A stretch of DNA of 64,000 nucleotides, from assembly GCA_031216915.1 (NCBI GenBank), contig JAUFNR010000078.1, positions 62,001 through 126,000 of the forward strand. The letters run 5' to 3'. Positions within the stretch are counted from its first letter, which is position 1. Each line of letters begins with the position of its first letter. Source of the stretch: Pictodentalium vernedei (lineage: Eukaryota > Mollusca > Scaphopoda > Dentaliida > Dentaliidae). The notes under the pieces were generated by a model. That model ran no database searches and was not told where the DNA came from. It saw only the letters and a list, made by a program, of their open reading frames with translations. Position numbers and translations under genes: made by a program. Shown piece by piece: positions 58,822-64,000 of the stretch.

Positions 58822-59883
58822 CCTCTCTCTCTCTCTCCCTCCTTCCCCCTCTCTCTCTCTGGATAGATAATGAATTGATACGACGCTGAAATATTTAGTC
58901 TAGTATTTAGCGCTCGCACAGACAGACATACAGTCACACATGTGGGCTGGCAAGTGTGTAGGCAGGTAGGTTAGCAGCATCCAAGCAGACGGACAGAAAT
59001 CCAGACAGACAGATAGCAATGTGGCGTGTGAAAAATAACCCCTAGACGTGGATAGACAACTGAATGACGGAAAGACAGGCAGACCTACATACAAAGATTG
59101 ATTGGTTGATTGATTGATTGTTCGATTTTGTTTACGACACTTAGTTTAAAGCACGCGCACCATACACGTGTCATTTCGGCATGTGGCTTGGCACACGAAG
59201 TCAACGTGCACCTGGGATAAAGTGTCATTCCCAAGGACACATCTCAACTGACCTCGTCAGGTATAGAACCCGGATATTCATCAAATTGAATTGCGAGGCA
59301 ATTTCTCAATTGAGCTAATAGTGCTCCCCACGTACATGCGGGTACATGCGGGTGACGCAGACTGACTGATTGATGGATGTAGGTAAAATGACAGGTAGCA
59401 AATTGGTAGAACCAGATGATAGACATGTAGCAAATATTGGGTAGTGACTGACATTATAATAGTCAGTCATTAAAGCACACAACCAGGGGTGTCATCGGGG
59501 TGGGGGGGGGGGGGTGGCTAGATAGATAGATAGATAGATAAATAGATAGATGGATGGATGGATGGATGGATGGATGGATGGATGGATGGATGGATGGATG
59601 GATGTGGGTGGATGGATGGATGGATGGATGGATGGATGGACGGATGGATGGACGCACGGACGGACGGATGGACGGACGGACAGACAGACAAACAGACAGA
59701 CAGAGAGAGGGGGAGAGAGGGAGAGAGAGGGAGAGGGGGATGGGGAAAGAGAGCTGGGCAAAGACAGAGGGAGAGGGGGATAGAGAGAGAGAATGATGGA
59801 GAGAGAGGGGGCAAAGACAGAGGGACATGGGATAGAAAGAGAGGGGAGATAGATAGATAGAAAGAGGAGAGAGAGAAAGAGAG

Positions 59884-59928
<45 letters not shown>

Positions 59929-60283
59929 AAATAGGATGGGATATGTTGTGCATATGAAAGAGGGAAATAATTGTTAAACATAAAATTCCATATTTACTGG
60001 GGTAAATGTGTTTAAACTTGCGTGAAAATGGTTAAAAGTCGATAAATGTAGGCAAAAGTACAATTTGAGCAACCCGAAAAAATATTGAAATTTTTGCGAA
60101 AAATCGTCATTTTGGTCGTCACTTTTTGACACTACTGGTTAATTTTTCGACATTACAGATTTTTACATTACTGGTCGATTTTTTCGACATTACTGGTTGA
60201 TTTCGACATTACTGGTTAATTTTTTCGACATTACTGGTCGATTTCGACATTACTGGTAAATTTATACGCTACTGGTTGTAACA
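58269..60283. mobile_element. 2-kb element with about 600-bp inverted repeats, family unknown
   Basis: Ends are TGTTACAACCAG and its perfect inverse. The flanking TACCT (58264-58268 and 60284-60288) is a 5-bp target copy, or 6 bp if the shared A is counted. A related uninterrupted sequence at 60445-60490 supports the empty site. The inverted arms run about 58269-58870 and 59690-60283. Each starts with about seven copies of ACCAGTAATGTCGAAA at 20-bp spacing and ends in CT-rich/GA-rich microsatellite. The core has GATA and GGAT runs and a SINE (59105-59330). TGTTA ends with 4-6 bp duplications would suit Ginger-type integrase elements, but no transposase remains. Open frames here are microsatellite translations. 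Confidence 0.8.
59105..59330 (-). mobile_element. tRNA-derived SINE in the element core
   Basis: The minus strand from about 59326 shows TATTAGCTCAATTGAGAAAT (box A-like), CCGGGTTCTATACC (box B-like) and GTGTCCTTGGGAATGACACT, which is the common SINE body start. The rest is diverged. It ends in a TGATTGATTGATTG-like run. Confidence 0.6.
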
Positions 60284-60289
60284 TACCTC

Positions 60290-61101
60290 TTTCTGTTTAG
60301 TTTTGAGACCCTGATTCAGAGTGAGGTTCACAGAGGGTACAGTTAGTGATGCTACTCTGCTGTGCAGGGTAGCATTACTAAATTCACGCTCTGGGGACCT
60401 CATTTTGAAGATGACATCTGCTTATTTTCTGGCTTGATACTATCCCATACAGTTGGCCAATTTATCCTCTGAGAACCTCTTTCAGTTTAGTTTTGAGACC
60501 CTGATTCAGATTGAGGTTCACAGAGGGTAAATTTAGTGATGCTACCCTGCATAGCATCACTAAATTCATCCTCTGGGGACATCATTTTGCAGATGACAGT
60601 CTGCTTCTTTTCTGGCTTGCTTCTCCTGTTTACCGATGGAAAGCCTTCTGTAAAAAGCCTTCTGTGAATAAATAGCAAAGTTAGTAATGCAATACAGGAA
60701 ATACTGACAAACAGTCTAACATCTCATTATTCAACTCATTTTGACTTGAACTGTATTTATCATTCTGTATACTAGCACTCCAGATAAAATAAACAATATC
60801 AATATCAAGGAAACAACCCAATAACATTCCAACAATTTATGTGTTACAGTAATAAAGGTACATACATTTCTATCAACTTCTCATATTTATTGATGAAATT
60901 GAGTAGTCTCCCCTGAATCATAAAATCTTACAAACATTTAATTTTTCAAAGAAAGTGAATTCCAAATGTGCATTAGTTTGAAGGTGGTACACAAAAATCA
61001 TGTTAGAAAACCACAATACTGATGATAAAGTGAAATATGTTGTCATCCATAGTATTGTTCCAAATACAAGCTCTCTTGAACTGGGAATTATTTGTGCATA
61101 C
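60290..61101. repeat. Palindromic repeat pair, then unique sequence
   Basis: Two units of about 184 bp (from 60295 and 60478) begin TTTAGTTTTGAGACCCTGAT, and each folds back on itself (GTGATGCTAC...GTAGCATTAC). From about 60640 the sequence is AT-rich and looks unique, with no domain in either strand. Confidence 0.6.
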
Positions 61102-61145
61102 CTTGTTCATTTCTCTTCTTACCGTTTGCTAGTTTGGATGGGTAC
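61102..61145 (-). CDS. Possible small exon (weak evidence)
   Basis: The minus strand shows a plausible acceptor (CTGATATTTCAG) and donor (CAAG/GTATGC) around 44 nt open in one frame as YPSKLANGKKRNEQ. An alternative donor GTAAGA would make it 23 nt. It lies in one of the few unique stretches and on the same strand as the two good exons, so it could belong to the same gene. No domain; splice-site chance matches are common, so confidence is low. Confidence 0.2.
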
Positions 61146-61689
61146 CTGAAATATCAGAGTCCTAGTTCTGTTAGTCATGTCTGGTGGTTATGATTTTTGA
61201 CAACAACAACCATACTGCAGTTCTGACTTTATGAACTATTTGATTGACTCTGAATTCGTGGGAAAGAAGAAAGGAAAACAACAGGTAAGAATTACTACTT
61301 CTTTATTCCTTCTTTATTTCTCATTTATTCACCATGTGTAGCAAATCAAATTACCACAATGACACACAACACTACCCAAATCGAAACTAAACTGTCTTGA
61401 TGGAGACAATTCAAGAATTTTGGGACACTATTTTTAGCTGTCGCAAAACAAGTAAATATAGTTTTTCTCCATTGTATTTTTCAATATACATGAAGTCATT
61501 GACCCAAGATTGTGTGCAGCGGATTTTATATATTTTTTTTATTTATGTGAGGCAATAAATATGTTAGAGGTGCACATTTATTTCAGATGTGGCTATCCCA
61601 GAGAAAAAAAGTATTTTTTTGTATGGCCTAAATAAACCCTGAATTGTACAAGATGAAAAGTGATCTGTTCTTTGAAAAAATTATATTAA

Positions 61690-64000
61690 TTTCCTGCATA
61701 ATCCACTAAACATCTGTCCAGGGAAGAAGGTGACGATGAAGAGATCTGGTAAGTGAAGTATCAGATCCAGAGGATCGACATTCGATCTCCAATGACTGAG
61801 CAGAAAGTGTTGGGGAGGTCAGACATGCAGTGGACTGAGAGGAATGAGATCCGTCACTGATCCACAGAGACCAAGCAGCCAGAGAATACTCCGAGCTGTC
61901 GTGGACATGGACTGGGATAGAGTCAGGGCAAAAGATGAGAGAATCATAGCCCTTGCCCGGGGAACTGCCACCATATTCAGCCGAGTACGGAAGTCCATCC
62001 CCAGATGACAAAACGACTAAGAAGGGACCAGGTCCAACTTCTCACTGACTCTGAACCCTAGCGATGTGAGCAGCTCAACAATGTATCGACATCTGACTCC
62101 AGAAGAGCAGCACTGGATTGCCTCTGGAGGATATTGTCCAGATATGCCGAAGTAGTCATCCTGGACTGTGTGCAATGGAAGGCTATCACATGCGACACTA
62201 GTCGGGTAAAGGCCTAAGGAGCCAGATTGAGGCCAAAAGGCATGGCCTTGAACTGATCAATGCGCCCCAGCAAACCAAACCCAAGATACTTTCACGACGT
62301 CCGATGAATCGGAACATGAAAGTAAGCGTCTCGCAGGTCAATGCTGGAAGCGAAATCTCACTGGTGAATGGAGCGGAGGACTGACCTGAAAGTCTCCATG
62401 CTGAACTTGGGAGCAATGATAGATTGGTTCAGGATACTCAGATTGCAGAACCTCATCACGGGCCGTTGCCATGGAAAAGTCGCAGACCCGCTAAAGAAGT
62501 AGATCAAAGAGCAGCACGCTGACCATCAGGAAGGGAACGGTTTGTGTCCAACACAGCGTCCCGGCGAACTAATTCCAAGTTAGCCGTGTTATAGGCATGT
62601 GTGTGAGTAAGATGCATGAGTATCTGGGAAATCATGCGCAAAGGAGCCTGTGCATCGTCAAACCTATCTGGAGGCAGATAAGCAGCCAAAGCAGAGACAA
62701 TGTGATCTGAGAGAGAAAGCATGCCCAGCATCTCTCTCGAAAAGCCCAACAGGGACTCCAGAGTCGCCATAGGAATAACAGCCGACTTGGGTTTGGAAAG
62801 CCCGAGGGAGGTGGAGTCTTGATCTAAGACCGTCAAAGTCTGGCAGGCTGATGGATTGGCAGAATCATAGAAACGATAATGCACTGGAGGCAAAGGTGTC
62901 AGCCCTGTTGAAGAACGGAGTCTTCATAGCCTTGGAACTCAGCTTAGAATCCAAAGCTGCAAACGCTTCAACCACCGGTACCAACTGTTACGGTCGAAGG
63001 CGCCCAGAAGCGGGTTGCTGGAGGCGCACGGAGGCGCACGACTGATGATCGCGGCCTGACTGACACCATCAGCTGGTCTGATGGTTTGAGATCCTGAAGG
63101 AACCCAAACATAAAGTCAAGAGCTGCCCCCAAGTCAGACGACTGTTGGCGCTCAACGTCAGGTATGTCTGACTCATCCTCTGAGTCGGAAGACACATAGC
63201 CAATCACAGGCAAACCAGCCGATGCCTCCCATGATGTAGGCACACCAAGGGGATCAGAAAGCGGCCTGCTTCCAATCCCAGCGCAGTGGGGGGGCCTAGA
63301 AACCACTAGTAGCCTCACTGGAGGTAATGGGAAGGCCCTTGGAAAGAGCCGGAGTGAACAAGGAGAGGGCCTCCCTAAGCTCACTGCCTGTGGCAGCTGG
63401 TTTGACGTGGGAACGAACCAGCAAAGTGGCTTCACTCCTGACCCCCTTAACCAGAAAAGGGTCATGATCCTCCAGAACACCCGATGCGAGGCGATGGGCG
63501 GCAGCTGAAACATCTGCAGGCAGATGCTGATAGGGGTATACTAGACCCCGAGGATTGACAGTGCGGGAACTCAGGAAAGCCTCTGCGGACCTCTGAGGGA
63601 CAGAAGTTCTAGGCTGCACAAAAGGCGTTGGTCCCGCAAAACTAGCCATCGACCAGAGTGCATGGACGGAAACGCAACAGAGTCCATGGTGACCCCACCA
63701 GGAACATCTGAATCCAAAGAGAAGACTGCTGGGCTCGACGGCTAAGAAACCACAGCAGAGGGTTCGTCCGGCAACCCCTTCCAACTTCGCTGAGTTGAAG
63801 TCAGGGAAGGCTGAGGCCGATATCCCATGCCTATACTACAAGACATCTCAGCAGACCCCTGCAGGGTATAAGCCGAGGCCAGCTGAAACGGAGTCTGATG
63901 ACGCTGCAGACGGAACAGCAGTAGCAGCAGATACGTCAAAAGCTATTGAAACTGGTGGAAAGGTGGAGAGAGCAACTGAGCTCGGCTCCAAAGTAGGAGG
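61690..64000 (-). mobile_element. Broken DIRS-like (tyrosine recombinase) retrotransposon, runs off the window
   Basis: GC-rich compared with its surroundings. The minus strand carries, from the window edge inward, gag-like segments and then reverse transcriptase and RNase H-like segments with the DIRS/Ngaro type of sequence. It is a fossil: several breaks interrupt the frames and the recombinase part is not seen before 61690. The 5' end is outside the window. It probably represents a middle-aged copy, since segments remain readable. Confidence 0.65.

Noticed and set aside
58571-59981. Long Ser/Leu- and Asp/Gly/Trp-rich frames
   Set aside because: Translations of CT, GATA and GGAT microsatellites inside an inverted-repeat element.

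Overview
The window is eukaryotic and gene-poor. It looks like a marine lophotrochozoan, most likely a mollusc and perhaps a bivalve. I infer this from split coding exons with normal GT/AG borders, a SINE head derived from 5S rRNA of the mollusc-like type, dense satellite-bearing elements of the sort known from bivalves, and AGGTCA-rich tandem repeats. There is no bacterial gene organisation, tRNA gene, rRNA operon or CRISPR array.

The only host coding sequence I trust is two minus-strand pieces: a 102-nt exon at 48054-48155 and a 333-nt terminal exon at 32739-33071. Both are in phase 0, so they can be joined directly across a 15-kb intron. The terminal exon resembles the C-terminal domain of mitochondria-eating protein (Mieap/SPATA18). 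A weaker splice-like segment lies at 61102-61145.

Almost everything else is mobile or tandem DNA. Layout: 1-1108 LINE reverse transcriptase; 3104-4560 satellite of 165-bp units; 5294-7411 Mutator-like element with decayed transposase; 7863-19270 stacked satellite-bearing elements, a 5S-headed SINE and a G-run repeat; 21285-32350 a nested block (outer inverted repeats, an AGGTCA-rich element inside them, two copies of an element with a 145-bp four-monomer satellite inside that, plus a TTAA element, a pogo-like element and SINEs); 32739-48155 the host exons and their repeat-packed intron; 48516-51400 pogo-like, palindromic and satellite elements; 51988-57772 a composite framed by inverted repeats, with a zinc-finger remnant, a Penelope-like remnant with a hammerhead motif, a 12-unit palindrome array and a broken gag-like retroelement; 58269-60283 a 2-kb element with inverted repeats of about 600 bp; 61690-64000 a broken DIRS-like retrotransposon.

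The unifying observation is that at least seven satellite-bearing elements of different sequence share one end design: a short palindrome plus a subterminal motif at the 5' end, tandem monomers of 145-170 bp, often a GACGGACG-like run, and a 3' hairpin that carries the inverse of the subterminal motif and ends in CTAAAA. This fits non-autonomous Helentron-like elements. No Rep/helicase gene is present here to prove it.
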